DNA of 64,000 nt from contig LUCW03001636.1 in NCBI GenBank assembly GCA_001586965.3, forward strand, positions 15,001 through 79,000, written 5' to 3'. The notes beneath the pieces are model-generated. The model did not search any database. It saw only the letters and a program-made list of their open reading frames with translations, and was not told the DNA's origin. Each line of letters begins with the position of its first letter. Within the stretch, counting starts at the first letter, position 1. The stretch is from Sphaeroforma sirkka. Lineage: Eukaryota; Opisthokonta; Ichthyosporea; Ichthyophonida. Both the position numbers and the translations under genes were made by a program. Positions 35,945-49,186 of the stretch are shown one piece after another.

Positions 35945-38900
35945 CAGCCCCCACCCAGCTCTGAAATCCAAGAGAGGCTAGTTGCTCACTCAAGCTGATT
36001 TTGGATTTGCAAAGCGAGAAAGGAAAAACGGGTCGAAAACATTAAGTAGCATAACATATAGTTAATGTTTCTCAGGCGGAGAAGTTAAGCGTTCTCGGTT
36101 ACCCTGTGAGTTATGGGCTTAGGTCCAGTAGGTCCGTGGTGGTCGACTGGACGTTTCCTACATTTCAGTGTCTTTGGGACGTATGAAGGATGAGCAGTAA
36201 AGCTCGGGATAAATGCTGTAGGTGGGTAAGTTTTAACTTCTGTACGTTCAGATGTTGGGAACATGCTGTCTTTATCAACTTGTGACTTATGTAGGCGTTT
36301 ACGCCATTTTCTATTAAAGACTTTTAAATAGTCTTGATTATCAAAAGCGCCTGAAGTTAACTCAGCGATCGTACCGTCTATAAAGCGTGTACGATTGTAT
36401 GTGTATCCTCCCTTATCCGTTCTCCATATTATGTCCTTAAATTCAGAACGATCAAGAGGGGCATTAGAGTCATGTCTTCTTGCGAGTATAACCTCTGTAG
36501 TCGGAATACGACTTGTGCCTATATTAAGCGCACTAGAACCATCGGGGTTATTAACCTCGTACATTCCGCAGATTATATATGGACCTATCCATTTAGATGT
36601 TAATACAGTAGTATCAGAGTTGCGTTGACGGATGTTAACTCTGTCACCAACCTGATACTCTGCTATCTTCTTGGTAGTGTTCCATCTGTTTTTGCCTTTT
36701 AATAAGGCTATATTACATGTTTCTCGCAAGCAAGGGTATACAACGTTATGTATACGTTGTACCTTTTCTAACCATGGTAACTCATGGCGATCAGGTTCAT
36801 CCTTGTTATAGGGTATTTGTAACTCACTATATCTGCCACGAAAATAGTGAGCGGGTGTAGTTCCTGTAACCGGATCAGCACACTCGTTCATTTGTGTTTG
36901 TACCCATTTAAGATGGTACGGCCAATCATCTGCATTATCCGTTAATGCAGTACGTAAGAAGAACTTAAAGTCTTCTATGGCGCGTTTCATTTGCGCCTTG
37001 CGTTTGCGGTTTATATGGCACACCTCTCTTATGGCACATGCCTGATACGAGTACTAATGATTCCATAATGTCATCACAGAACTCGCTACCGTTATCAGAG
37101 CACATAATACCTGGCCACCCGTGGTCAGCAAAGACTTGGCAACATAATTCTGCCACGGTCTGCGTACTTTTATCCTTAAGAGGGTAAAGTAAGTTAAACC
37201 GTGACGCCACATCAAAGAAGTGGCATACGTGATGGTCGCCTGAATGCTCGGACGTAGGCAGGTCAACCAGATCAATGATGACCCTGCGCCATGGAACATC
37301 TTCGGTCACACTCTTAAGCGGTGCGAACCCATAGCGCTTGATCTGATTGAGATCACAGTCTGTGCATGACTGATATACTTTGTTAACTAAAGTTGCCAAC
37401 TTGGGATGCGCTATCCCATTTCGTTTAGCATCTTTAAGTGCTTCTACTACGTTCTGGTGCTTCAGCTTATGATTTTGCATCAGCCACGAGAGAATGTTAT
37501 CATCATTCTGCTCTTCCAGTATAAAGGTAGGGTGTTGTGTTCACAGACTCCTCTCTTCTTTTTGTATGCGCATCTTTAGTGCGTTCATAAAAATATGCTA
37601 CACTTGACTTGTTTAATAGTCGTAATATGTGTGCATGCAAATCAGGGTTCTCGTTCATGAGTCCCTTTAGAAAGAGTGTCTTAAAGACTTCGGGCTTGGA
37701 CTTTATGTTATTAAATAAAGTCCTAGCTAGAGACTGACTCTTCTTAACAGTGTAGTCAGTAGTAGGTTGTATTTCTTGTGCACAAACTTCAAGTGTTGTG
37801 TTGTCTTTGAACTGGTTAGCGTTCAATTTGGTAGAGAGTGGAATCTCTGATTCTTTGACCTAGTTAAGGAAGGTCGCAGAAGGGGTCCATGAGGTTGTAC
37901 CTATAGGACCTATACGACATATTATAGTATGTCTCCAGGGCGTCTTTTGGACTGCTCGGGTACCCTGATAGAGGAAGGTATCTACTTCCCTATCTAAATA
38001 TATTGGCTCGCATTGTATCATGCTTATTAATTTATTGAGCCACGGATCTAATTTCCGTAGGGGACAACACAACGTTAAGGTAGCTTTATGTATCTGAACG
38101 TAGTTTAATGATTGGGCAATTAACTGCCACGGTGGATTAGCCCACACGTTATGTTCAGAGAGATCAAATTGAAAGGCATCTCCTAGAGGATGATTTAACG
38201 TCCTGTAATCTTTTAATTGCGCGTTATGATGCGCGGCGAACATATCTATAGTATGTGGGCCGAATGTCTTTTGTGCTAACTCAAACCATCTTGGATAACA
38301 TTTCCAATCAGTGGCTAAGAGTTCGCGGACTGACTTATTAAAGTCTGGTACAAACCTGGACAACATATCCGGTAAGTGGTTATGTATGTCTGGTAAATGT
38401 TTTATATCAAAGTGAAATTTTGATATTGTAACATGCCATCTGCTCAATAATCGAGAGTCCGGCTTCATCTCTTTCATGTATTGAAGAGGCTTTTGATCAC
38501 ACATCAACGTAAATGCTGTTCCATAGAGGTAATCTCTAAAGTGTGTCATAGCTGTTACTATAGTTTATAATTCTTGTTTAACAGTTGGATAATTCAACTG
38601 TGATGCATTCATAGCACGACTAAAGAATTGTATGTATCTAGGTTTATTATCTATAACCTGATACAATACTCCTCCTAGTGCTAGGTCTGATGCGTCCGTT
38701 GCTATTTCAAACGGCACGCCATCAACTGGTCCTTGAACCACAGGTGCTTGTTGTACTACGTGCTTGAGAATCTTAAACGCCTCATCACACTCTTTAGTCC
38801 ATAGGTCCCCTAACTTACCTTTGTGACATCTTAAGTGTACAAAAGGTTTTAAGTAATCTGCTATGTGTGAAACGCCATCTGAAAAGAAGTTTACGAATCC

Positions 38901-41900
38901 ACACATGCTATTTACATCTATCCCGGTTGTTGGAGTTCTCCAATCTAAGAGATGTTCTACCTTTCCGGGGTCGATTTTAATACCTTCCCCTGAGATTCTA
39001 TACCCTAAGAGTTGAATCTCACTCATAGCAAAATGACATTTCTTCTCATTAATTTTGAAGTTCTGTTCATTTAATCTTTGTAGTACTCGTCTGACTAATG
39101 CTTCGTGTTCGACTTTAGTCTTTGAGAAGATGGCTATGTCATCTATGTAGACTTGCACGTTAGGCATGTCTGCAAACATTTCCTCCATTACTTGCTGGAA
39201 GAATGCTGGTAGGGAGTGTAACCCAAAAAGTGCGCCCTTAAAGCGATATTGTTTACCCTTCCATGTAAAACTAAAGTATTTACGGTGGGGTTCATATACC
39301 TCCATTTGGTGGTATTCTTGTGTTAGGTCTATAGTTGTAAATACTGTAGCACCTTCCATTCTTCTTAACAACTCGTTTATACGAGGGAAGTGAAAGCTAT
39401 GAGTTGGCAATAATTTATTTATTGGACTCATATCTAAACATACTCTGACCTTCTTAAATGAACCGTCAGAGTTATGTTGATCAACGGCAAGTAATGCCAA
39501 GTTTACTGGAGTTTGTTGATAGTTTATTTCTATCACGCCATCTGTTAACCATTTCTCGACTTGTTCTTCTACTACGGCTTCGTGTCTCCAAGATACATAG
39601 TTTCTTGATTGACACTATGCTGAGTAAAGTCTACCTTGGTTAAATCTAAACTAACATATCCGTCGTTAAAACGGAACTTAGCCCAGTCAGTGATCTTAAT
39701 CTTCTTATTTACTAAGATTAGATCAATGATCTTATCCGCAAAGTCAGGTATTAATTCCTTGACTGTGTCGGGTGGTGGTGTATATGGTTTCAGACAATTA
39801 TCGTCTGATTGATCCTTTAATGGATCTACATTGTTCGGTAAACCAGTTACGGTTATACCTAATGTAAGTAAATCACTCATTCCGACGATAATGTCGTACT
39901 TCTGTGACATCGTTACTATCACAGCTTGGGTTGTAATGTGGCGATGGTCGGCTAATGAGATTTTAACATCGGTAGCCATCGTATCGCACTTGGAAGTCTT
40001 CTCATCAGCTAATATAAGGTGAGTAGTTTGTGTTGTACGTTCGATATCTTTCATGAATGCAAAGCGATCGGATAAACATGAAATTTCTGAACCAGGATCA
40101 ATCAACGCAAGGACTTTATCTCCGTTGCAATATACAGGGATTATTACACGCTCGTCTAAAGAGTCGTTGTATTGCCTTTGAAGAGATTGAACCCGGTAGT
40201 ACCTTCATTCCAGTTTGATATCTGGTTTCCGGTCACATGTCTTGGCGTGATAACCGTTGGTTTTCTCACACTTGTCACACTTATTAATAAAGTGTTTGCA
40301 AGTAGCTGAGTGCCGCCCGTTCCAATAACCGTTCGGGGCAAGCCGATACATATCGTATCCACACTTCTCGTCGGCACACTTCTTAACTTGCTTGTATAGT
40401 GCTTCCTTCTCAGTACGTACCTTTTTATTAGGCCGTGAGTGCGGCGCTGATTCACGCGGACGAACATTTGGACGTTCGTTAGATGTCTGTCAGGATACAC
40501 ACCCTTTATCAATCTGATCACGTGGTTTCTTAAGAACCACCTTCTCTCTCTCGAGGTTACTCGATCAGAGGGATAAGTGTCGAAAACAGTTTCATAGAAC
40601 TGATCCCAGCGCAGTCGAGTCAGGTGAAACTTCTTCTCCTGTCCTTTGTCTCTCGCTTCGTTCGCATACTTGCGACGTAGCTCGAGGTAAAGGCGCTCTC
40701 GATCATTACTGCCTATGTTCATACAGAATACATGCACTGCCAACAACTCATACCAGCGTGGCTTGTCATCCCTCTTAATATCAGGTCTGACAAGGTCGGC
40801 ATCGAGTTTCAAAATATAGCTCAAGATGCTAGTATTCGCTGTTGGTGGTGCCAAAATTGAACATAGTCCTGGACTGCGCATATCCTTGCTTTATAAGGAT
40901 GTCACTAGCCAACATACTTCTGGCCAGTTACGACACTCATCGATCTCTTTGAATTAAATGTCTGCATAAACGCAGATATCCATTGCGGTGGGGCAATGTC
41001 ATTTGTCTCCAGCATCACTGTAAACGCGTGTAACGAGCGAGTCAGAGTCTCGAGGTCATGATTATTGATGAATTCGGGCTTCTGGGTACTTGAGTCCCAG
41101 TTCGACTTAAGTCGACTGATCATGCCCTTATACTTCTGGTAATCGCGTTGGTCCTGCCCGCGTTGTGCTTGCAGCAACTGGTCGATTCGCTTCTGCTTGA
41201 TGTTGATTATTTTCGCATAATAATCAATTTTTGGGCGATCTTGCAGGTCATGCGCGAGCTCCATCTTAACTGTGAGTTTGTTCACTTCTGCATTCAGCAT
41301 ATCTACCTCTGTGGACTGAAAGTCTTCGGCGGGTTGGTGTAATGCATTGCGGTCCTTCCGTGGGTACTCCACGTCACTCGCATGTATGCGGGAAGCTTTA
41401 GTTCCCTTTCGGTGGATATTAAAGTCCATGGTCGACGCTTCACGACGCTCGATACTTAGACGTGGTGTTGGAACGAAGATCTTAGGATCATCCGTTACGA
41501 TAATCTCGCACGTCGACTTTTGGCTGGGTGCGATGTGCCTTCCCCCAATTAGGTAAGGGGAGAGGTGTATTCTTCCCAGCGGTTGGGTCTATAATACCCT
41601 CCAAAACGGGAGACTCATGTCCCGGTGATGGTATCGGAGTAAATAGTGCCTGGTCCCGTGGAAGTAGACTTTCCCAGGGAGCATCCTCCGGGCTTATTTC
41701 GGCCGGCTCAGTACTTAGGTCGTGGTACTCTTCATCGGTCTTCTCTAAGCGATGTTTTGACCACTCTTTTAAAGCTGCAGTGGTGTCGTTAGAGACATAT
41801 TCACGCGGGCGTTTAGCTTTCTCGCCAGTTCCGTACATTCGATCTACGTGTGCGATAGATAGCTTCTCTAGTGTGAGTTGTTTCTCTAGGGCAGCTAACT

Positions 41901-42531
41901 GATTCTTAAGTTCAGCATTTTCTTCGAGCAACTTACTGATGTGAGTAGGTGCGCTAGCCTGTGGTTCGTCTTCCGTCGGCCCCTTATCGGGTTGGACTTC
42001 ATCGTCGCCGGGGTCGTCGTAATTGACTTTCGTAATTGGCTCTTTACCCTTTGGATTAATCTCCTCGAGGTCGTCATAATTGACTTCCGCAATTGTTTCT
42101 TTACCCTTTGGATTAATCTCCTCGGGGATAGTAGATGGAGTGGTCTTAAACCCACTCCTATTTTCGCTTCGCAGTTTCGCGAGCTTTGAACTTGAGGCGA
42201 GATTGGGTCCTCTAGCCCTCTCCTCGGCTGACTTCTCTCTTAATGGAGTAGTCTCACCGGTATCCAGTGCATTGTCGTCTTTAGCGACAATGGCTTCTGC
42301 TACGATACGGTTGACTGCGTCTTCGGCAGGTTCTCTGTCCATATTCTTTTTATCCGCTTTACGCTTCTTAGATAGCGTAGAGTCTTTCTTAGTCATACTT
42401 ATCCAGTATGACTTCTGCTATTCACTTAATGAATAGTTATAAAACCCTAAACCAAGAAAATTTTACGTGGTAGTTAATTACCACGACGCTTAAGTAGCTC
42501 AAGTAAATAATACTTTGCTAACTTTAAAATG

Positions 42532-43282
42532 TGTAAATATCGGTCTCTTAAGGTGGTATAAACGTCTTAGAGCTACTAAACGTAATAAAATCTTAAAGTC
42601 TTTTAATAAGTTTTTTAAGTATACGAATTTTAGTCTGGTAATAAAGTTAGGTATGCCTCATAGAAATCAGCAATACTCTGGGGGATTGTAAGGCTGAGAC
42701 ATTGCCTATATATCATCTTCCCAGTACTGATTTCGCCGAAGGGATTTTATTTATGTTTTCGTTCGTCGAAACTAGTATTACTTGTTTCGTCGCACGAAAT
42801 ACTAAAACTAGTAAAATTCTATCTTTAGAAAAAAAGTAAAAAAGAAAAGAAATACCCTTGATGTCCTTAGTTATTGTCTTAACCAATAACTGGCCACTTA
42901 TCAAGAATTACCGACTTGCCATCATCAGACTGGCATATCTGGTTGGCTGAGCGGAGGTCAAACTAGGTAACCATTAAGGGTCCCTAGAAACCTATGTTCG
43001 GTTGAGCCATCTCGCTACCGAAGTATTCAGATGTATATTTTGGAGTGTTTATCTAGGTCTCTTAATAGACCTACTCCAAACATACTCTTTGGCCTTTTTC
43101 ACAGTCCCTTTAATGGGTCGGGGCCAAAATATCTGATTTGTAAAAATGGAAAAGGTACTTGTAAATATAACCGTTAAAAACCATTTAATACACGTGCTTT
43201 TAATAGTACGTTTATAATTTACGTGCTGCTTAAGAGTACGTTTATCAACATAAGAGTCTAATGTGGAGGCCCGACTATTACA
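42532..43282 (-). repeat. Right LTR of fossil 1 (5' LTR)
   Basis: 751 bp with the same ends as the left LTR. The size difference comes from short indels in AT-rich and GTTATC-type tracts. Confidence 0.9.
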
Positions 43283-46046
43283 TAGGGAAATATACGTCTG
43301 GTGTTCGAGAGACATTAGAGATAAGACCTGTAATGGTGTAGGATCATGGAGCATACTGAGGGATGTTTTAGCATCCTTTATGAATGAATCCGGTGCATGT
43401 GGGATAACTATAGGCATAGCTATTAGCAAATAAAAGTAGACTGCGAGCCATGAGCAACTAGTCCGGACGGAAAGATGGCAATAGCTTTGCAGTAGCAAGT
43501 AGCCAGAAAATGGCGGAAGAACTCCTTATAGTTCCGCCATGGTGGGCTAATCAGCATAAAAGCCCCCCGTAAGGTCAAACTGCTCAGCGCGACAGCCTTC
43601 GGTACCCCCCATTTTCTCAAGATGAGGGATGTCCAAGCAGAGTTTAGCACGAGCTCATCCGAATAGGCATGAGGGTGAGGGGATAAGAATGCAATAGGCA
43701 AAAGATTTTGTGGAATCTCATCCACCGGGCCTTAAGTTACGTATTTATGAACAAAAATCATGATGGAGTCCAAGTGCGCAGGCTGGCGCGAAAGCATGTC
43801 GGCGACGGTATTAAAGTTGTGCAAAGCCCCTGGGTGGAGCGCCGCCTATCGGAAGGGAATCGAGTTAATATTCCCAAACCTCGACGAGGGTAATTAAGGC
43901 GGCAACGCAAATGAACTACGAGACGTCAACTGGATCCCTGGGCAAAGTTCCTTTTTATTTTTAACGAATCACTACCATGAAATCATTTTATTTGGAGCTA
44001 TGGTTTAATATTCGGTAAAGCAGTCTAATTCTTGGACTGTAGTTCCATTGGCGGATATCTACACGATGGCGGCGAACCTTCACAACGAGGCGTTTAAGCC
44101 TGTCGCCGCGAGTAGTCTCAGGGAAGGGGAAATTGACGTGAAAGAAGTTGAGTACGTCGAGGTGGTCGGTCCAGATGATAAGGGAATTAAATTTGGCTGT
44201 AATAGTCATTTCTTGTCTATCCACACCATAGGCAATAGACATGCTTTCCAAGTCACAGATGTGATAGCAACGTTGAGCCGCATGCAGCTTGGCACCATGG
44301 TAGGAGAAAGAATAAAGACGGTCTATGCCGTTGATACAGAAATCGTCGATTCGGGGGTCAACCACCTGAGATTGGTCTTCGACCAAAGTGATGCGGCAAG
44401 AATGCTTGTGCGCCCGCGCAAGGAATACGTGTTCTCGTTCAGAAAGCTCCCGCTTCTGCGTTGTCCGAAGCCGTTTGTGAGTTGGGAGTGTGAAGTCAGG
44501 GGCTATCGAAGAAAGCAGGGAACGCCTAGTAGACGAAGGTTGCCCAGGAGGGGATTTAAGTGGTGGTGGGGTAGGGCCACGGGGGGTAGTAAACTCGCGA
44601 TATTGGCGAGTAATGTGAAGATAGTACAAGGGGTGAGGGGTAACCAACATACCCTGGATAGCTTCTTCAATCATAATATAAGCGGCATGGCAGGCCGCAG
44701 AACTATGGAAACGGGTATTTTTAGATGTCAAGTCTGTTAATGGGGCCAGCATAATAGCCAGATTAGGGATATATTGAGACCACCAGTTAAGAGTAGCGCA
44801 AAATAGTTGCGCTCCTTCTTTGGTCTTTGGGGGGGGGGAAGGAGGGGGGGGAGGGGGCATAGAAATAATAGCCTAGAGCCGGTCCTCAGTAATAGTGGTA
44901 TAGATATGAATAGTCGACCGTAAAATATCTTGGCCGCCTCTCGTGGTAGCCTCAGGTGACACATAGAAGCCCGGAGGCGGATATTGAGCTTAAACAAATC
45001 TTTGCATAGGCAATCATGTCATTCCAGTGTCGGTTAATAGCCATGCGGCGCCAATGGGCCATAGCCCCATCGTCCACGAAGTGCTTAAGCACCTCGTAGA
45101 GAGCAGCAAACGAACGGTCCATGAATGCTTGCAAATCAAATGTCATCATTTAAACCCTGAAGACTCCATTGACGGGTTGTCAAATATCACCTGTAGACGT
45201 CATCCACGTGAGGTATTTACGTGAGCGCTCTGTGTAGCGCAGTTGGTCAAAGCTGCATGCCATAGCCATGGTAGATACAATGTCACCCCGCCGAATCTGC
45301 GGACATTGGATAAAGTATAACTTGGAAATTCGCATTGTTGGCGTTATAATTCTGGCGGTAGAGAACGTCTTTAATGACTCTCGCTTAACACAGGGGTCTT
45401 TCCGAGCTAGAACAGCACTGGACATGCACGGTGAAAAGTAGTTACCAGACTCTATGATGATATCACGAGCATAGTCGCGAGCACATGTTTCGTGCTCCCA
45501 CTTGATAAATTGTGGTTTAGCATCCTCATTGATTTTGATGTCAACTTTCAACCAAATATCATATTGTGATTTGATTCATCGTACCGGATGCTATTGAACA
45601 AGTATGTAAACTCTTTGACATCTTGAGATGTTTTGTGCAAGTATACAGCCGCAGCGTCTTACACCATCCCAGTTATATTCTCCCAGGATTCTTGGAGAAT
45701 CACGGCAGCGACGTTCAAACTCAACCACCGCGGCCTCATGCACGAGAGCCGGTACCAAGAGGCCAATATATGGGGCCGGCGGGAGTGTCAAGGATGGTGT
45801 ATCTCCAAAGGAAGGGCAGGGTAATGCAGTAGACTGGACCCAATAGGTTATCTTTTTGCCTCATAAAGCTCAATAAAAATTACAGCCATTCTGAACTTCA
45901 TCAGATAGGTAGAAAACAGATTCTTTCGTTTCAAAGTTACTCGTGCGAGGTGCATCAATGTACACTTGTATGAGTACTGAAGTATTAATTTGATGTGTAG
46001 GGGATTGAAGCAAAACACCCGCGAACGCTTTCATGAATACAGGCGC
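43283..46046 (-). mobile_element. LTR-type retroelement fossil C (reverse transcriptase and RNase H parts)
   Basis: A different and older element on the minus strand. Seen in order: gag-like sequence near 45.6-45.8 kb; an RT stretch near 45.5-45.2 kb (SPCMSSAVLARK, ERSRKYL); and RNase H near 44.9-44.0 kb (SLIIWTDHLDVLNFF, HRVDIRQWNYSP). A G-rich, Pro-coding tract lies at 44826-44860. It is heavily broken. More of it seems to continue at 55811-56299 and 56863-57150, beyond the insertions. Confidence 0.6.
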
Positions 46047-46455
46047 TGTAGAAATACGGTTTCCGGTCGGTCTAAAATATCAAGATCAAATGAGATAACA
46101 TATTGGTTTTTAATTGTATTTATAATATTTAATACAAATTCTTTTCCAATATTTCCAAAGTGTTTAAATTCACTTTGATGGCTCTAATAGCCTGAGTATT
46201 TGGTATGACTCATTTACTTGGACCTATTTGAGACGATAGTAGATGTAGGATATTATAAACCAAATTGTATAATCTCTGAACTACTACTTACTGGTTTTGG
46301 TCCACCCGCCAATCTCCAAAATCCAATAAGTCTTTTTCTTTTTTTAACTTTTCTTCAGATGGAACTTTGTTTATATGAGCTAATGTATTAACGTGACTTA
46401 CGTTATTATGTCTATCTACAAATTAGGCATGTGGTCATGAACACTTAGTACTTCT
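46047..46455 (+). mobile_element. Truncated LTR of family 2
   Basis: Starts TGTAGAAATACGGTTTCCGG and follows the family 2 LTR for about 410 bp, then joins gag-like sequence. It is more diverged than the other plus-strand copies. Confidence 0.75.
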
Positions 46456-46895
46456 TTTACAAATGCAGGAGTTAACGAACTCAGAGTTAAGATGGAGCCA
46501 GCTCATGACCTGCGAGATCGCCCAGAAATTGATTATTATGCGAAAATAGTCAACATCAAGCAGAAGCGAATCGACCAGTTGCTGCAAGCACAACGCGGGC
46601 AGGACCAACACAATCACCAGAAGTATAAAGGCATGATCAGTCGACTTAAGTTGAACTGGCACTCAAGTACCCAGAAGCCCGAATTCATCAATAATCATGA
46701 CCTCGAGACTCTGACTCGCTCGTTACACACGTTTGCAGTGATGCTGGAGACAAATGACATTGCCCCACCGCAATGGATATCTGCGTTTATGCAGACATTT
46801 AATCCTGAAGGAACCAATTATCGGATCCTTCAGAAGCATATCAAAGAGATCGATGAGTGTCGTAACTGGCCAGAAGTATGTTGGCTAGTGACATC
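46456..46895 (+). mobile_element. Gag-region fossil related to fossil 1 (piece 1)
   Basis: Matches the gag of fossil 1 in the opposite orientation (RPEIDYYAKIVNIKQKRIDQ, NNHDLETLTRSLH). It is interrupted at 46896 by a family 2 LTR and resumes at 47492. Confidence 0.85.
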
Positions 46896-47491
46896 TGTAG
46901 AAATACGGCCTCCGGTCAGTCTAAAATATCAAGATCAATTGAGATAATACATTGGTTTTTTATTTGTATTTAAAATAATTTAGTACAAGCTTTTTTCCAA
47001 TATTTCCAAAGTGTTCTAAATTCACTTTGATGGCTCCAATAGCCTGAATATTTGGTATGACTCATCTACTTGGACCTATTTGAGACATTAGTAGATGTAG
47101 GATATTATAAACTAAATTTTATAATCTCCGAACTACTACTTATAGATTTTGGTCCTCCCGCCAATCTCCAAAATCCAATAAGTCTTTTTTTTTTTTTTAA
47201 CTTTTCTTCAGATGGAACTTTATTTATATCAGCTAATGTATTAACGTGACTTACGTTATTATGTCTATTTACAAATTAGGCAAGTGGTCATGAACACTTA
47301 GTACTTCTAGTGAAAATTATTCAATAAAGAACAGCTAGAGGTACGCCCTGTGTGATCGAGGATATTTAGGCTCTTAACAAGAGGCAGTCCCGATCATTCT
47401 TACACAAGCTACCACTGCTAAATCCTAACTGACTAAATTGTATTTTAGTTTAATATAGTTTGAAACCTAGTAATTTCCATCGAAGTTTACA
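46896..47491 (+). mobile_element. Solo LTR of family 2 inside the gag fossil
   Basis: 596 bp, TGTAGAAATACGG...CGAAGTTTACA. CATC flanks it on both sides, a 4-bp target duplication; the uninterrupted site is visible in fossil 1 as GACATCCTTAT. Confidence 0.9.
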
Positions 47492-47786
47492 CATCCTTAT
47501 TAAGCAAGGATATGCGCAGTCCAGGACTATGTTCAATTCTGGCACCACCAACAGCGAATACTAGCATCTTGAGCTAAATTCTGAAACTCGATGCGGACCT
47601 TGTCAGACCTGATATTAAGAGGGATGACGAACCACGCTAGTATGAGTTGTTGGCAATGCATGTATTCTGTATGAACATAGGCAGTAATGATCGAAAGCGC
47701 CTTTACCTCGAGCTACGTCGCAAGTGTGCGAACGAAACAAGAGATAGAGGACAGGAGAAGAAGTTTCACCTGACTCGACTGCGCTG
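47492..47786 (+). mobile_element. Gag-region fossil related to fossil 1 (piece 2)
   Basis: Continues the gag of the same old copy (GSNDRKRLYLELRRK) up to the insertion of element 2 at 47787. It resumes at 55441. Confidence 0.85.
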
Positions 47787-48383
47787 TGTAGAAATACGGC
47801 CTCCGGTCAGTCTAAAATATCAAGATCAATTGAGATACTACATTGGTTTTTATTTGTATTTTAAATAATTTAGTACAAGCTCTTTTTCCAATATTTCCAA
47901 AGTGTTCTAAATTCACTTTGATGGCTCCAATAGCCTGAGTATTTGGTATGACTCATCTACTTGGACCTATTTGAGACATTAGTAGATGTAGGATATTATA
48001 AACTAAATTTTATAATCTCCGAACTACTACTTATAGATTTTGGTCCTCCCGCCAATCTCCAAAATCCAATAAGTCTTTTTCTTTTTTTTTAACTTTTCTT
48101 CAGATGGAACTTTAATTATATCAGCTAATGTATTAACGTGACTTACGTTATTATGTCTATTTACAAATTAGGCAAGTGGTCATGAACACTTAGTACTTCT
48201 AGTGAAAATTATTCAATAAAGAACAGCTAGAGGTACGCCCTGTGTGATCGAGGATATTTAGGCTCTTAACAAGAGGCAGTCCCGATCATTCTTACACAAG
48301 CTACCACTGCTAAATCCTAACTGACTAAATTGTATTTTAGTTTAATATAGTTTGAAACCTAGTAATTTCCATCAAAGTTTACA
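47787..48383 (+). repeat. 5' LTR of element 2
   Basis: 597 bp, TGTAGAAATACGGCCTCCGG...ATCAAAGTTTACA. Compared by eye with the 3' LTR it shows one substitution and a small poly-T length change. Confidence 0.92.
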
Positions 48384-49114
48384 TATTTTTCAGTTAAATA
48401 GTAGTTACAGTAGTGTACTGCTTCTAGACTGTCTGACATCGATTTACTATCCAGCAAATACTATGGCTAAGGGTACTTCTAAAGGCAAGGGAGCCGCTAG
48501 CTCTAAGCCTGCTAAGCCTGCCGAGGTTCCTGAGATCCCTGTGGAAACACCTAGCCTGTCTGGAGTTGAGCCTGCCGAGGATACTGTTGGGGAAGCAAAT
48601 TCTGAGGTTGGTACAGAGGATTATTCTGAGGATGACTCGTCGGATCCTAAAGCCTTGGAAGAAGAGGTATCTACTACCGCGGAAAGGCTCGCCAGCGTCC
48701 GTGTATCACCTAGGAGTGAAGCTCAGGACCCCAGCTTGCCCCTGACCACGTGCCGTCAAATATTGGGGATAAACGTCGAAAGGCTGGAAAATTCGTGGAT
48801 ACGAATGTCGGGGGGCATTATAACTCCACATCTAAAGGACACTCCAGCACAAATCCGGCGTGAAAAGGAAGTATTGGACCTGTCCGAAAATTTCGGTTTC
48901 GCCATCGATGGAGAAGCCATTCCATTCAGCTCAAATCTTGGGGCCGAAGCTGAGGACGCCATAACTCGACAACGAGTGGTTGGATCCTCTCAATCTCGAC
49001 GCCAATTGAACCGCACTGAAGCGCTCTTGAAGGAGCTAGCGGCAGCAGCAGTTGTGGACCCCTCTATCGTGTCCCACTTGGCTGATATTCTTCCTATACC
49101 GAAGAAGAAAAAAA

Positions 49115-49186
49115 ATTCGGGCCGGGTTTCGAACCCGAGACCTACTGGTTTACCAGCCAGTATGTTTACCACTAAGCCAATTACCA
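49115..49186 (-). other. tRNA-like sequence, antisense inside the gag region of element 2
   Basis: The minus strand reads like a 72-nt tRNA: a D-arm box (TGGCTTAGTGGTAA), an anticodon arm with stem ACTGG/CCAGT around CTGGTAAA (GGT, threonine-like, in an 8-nt loop), and a perfect T arm (CGGGTTCGAAACCCG). A run of eight T on that strand (49108-49115 as A on plus) follows the 3' end like a Pol III terminator. The two acceptor halves are only partly complementary. The gag frame reads through it. It is probably a captured, decayed tRNA gene. Confidence 0.6.

Larger units (their letters stand above)
35184..43282 (-). mobile_element. Ty3/gypsy-type LTR retrotransposon fossil 1
   Basis: An 8.1-kb element on the minus strand with two LTRs. 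From the 5' side (right to left): gag about 42.4-40.2 kb with a coiled-coil region and a Cys-rich knuckle; aspartic protease about 40.1-39.6 kb (DPGSE); reverse transcriptase about 39.5-38.6 kb (YIDDIAIF); RNase H about 38.7-38.4 kb; a methylase-like NPP segment about 38.3-38.0 kb; integrase about 37.5-36.6 kb; and a tail to about 36.1 kb. It has several breaks. The LTRs differ by roughly 2-3% by eye, so it is of moderate age. No matching target duplication is seen at its two ends. Confidence 0.85.

Noticed and set aside
41488-42396. Charged 302-residue coiled-coil frame as a host gene
   Set aside because: It lies between the 5' LTR and the gag/protease part of an LTR element on the same strand, so it is the start of that element's gag.
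44048-44740. 230-residue plus-strand open frame
   Set aside because: It lies antisense to a minus-strand stretch with clear RNase H motifs; the plus frame has no recognisable domain and is most likely a shadow.
43283-46046. Assigning fossil C to the DIRS group
   Set aside because: RT and RNase H pieces are too decayed, and neither a tyrosine recombinase nor split terminal repeats were seen.
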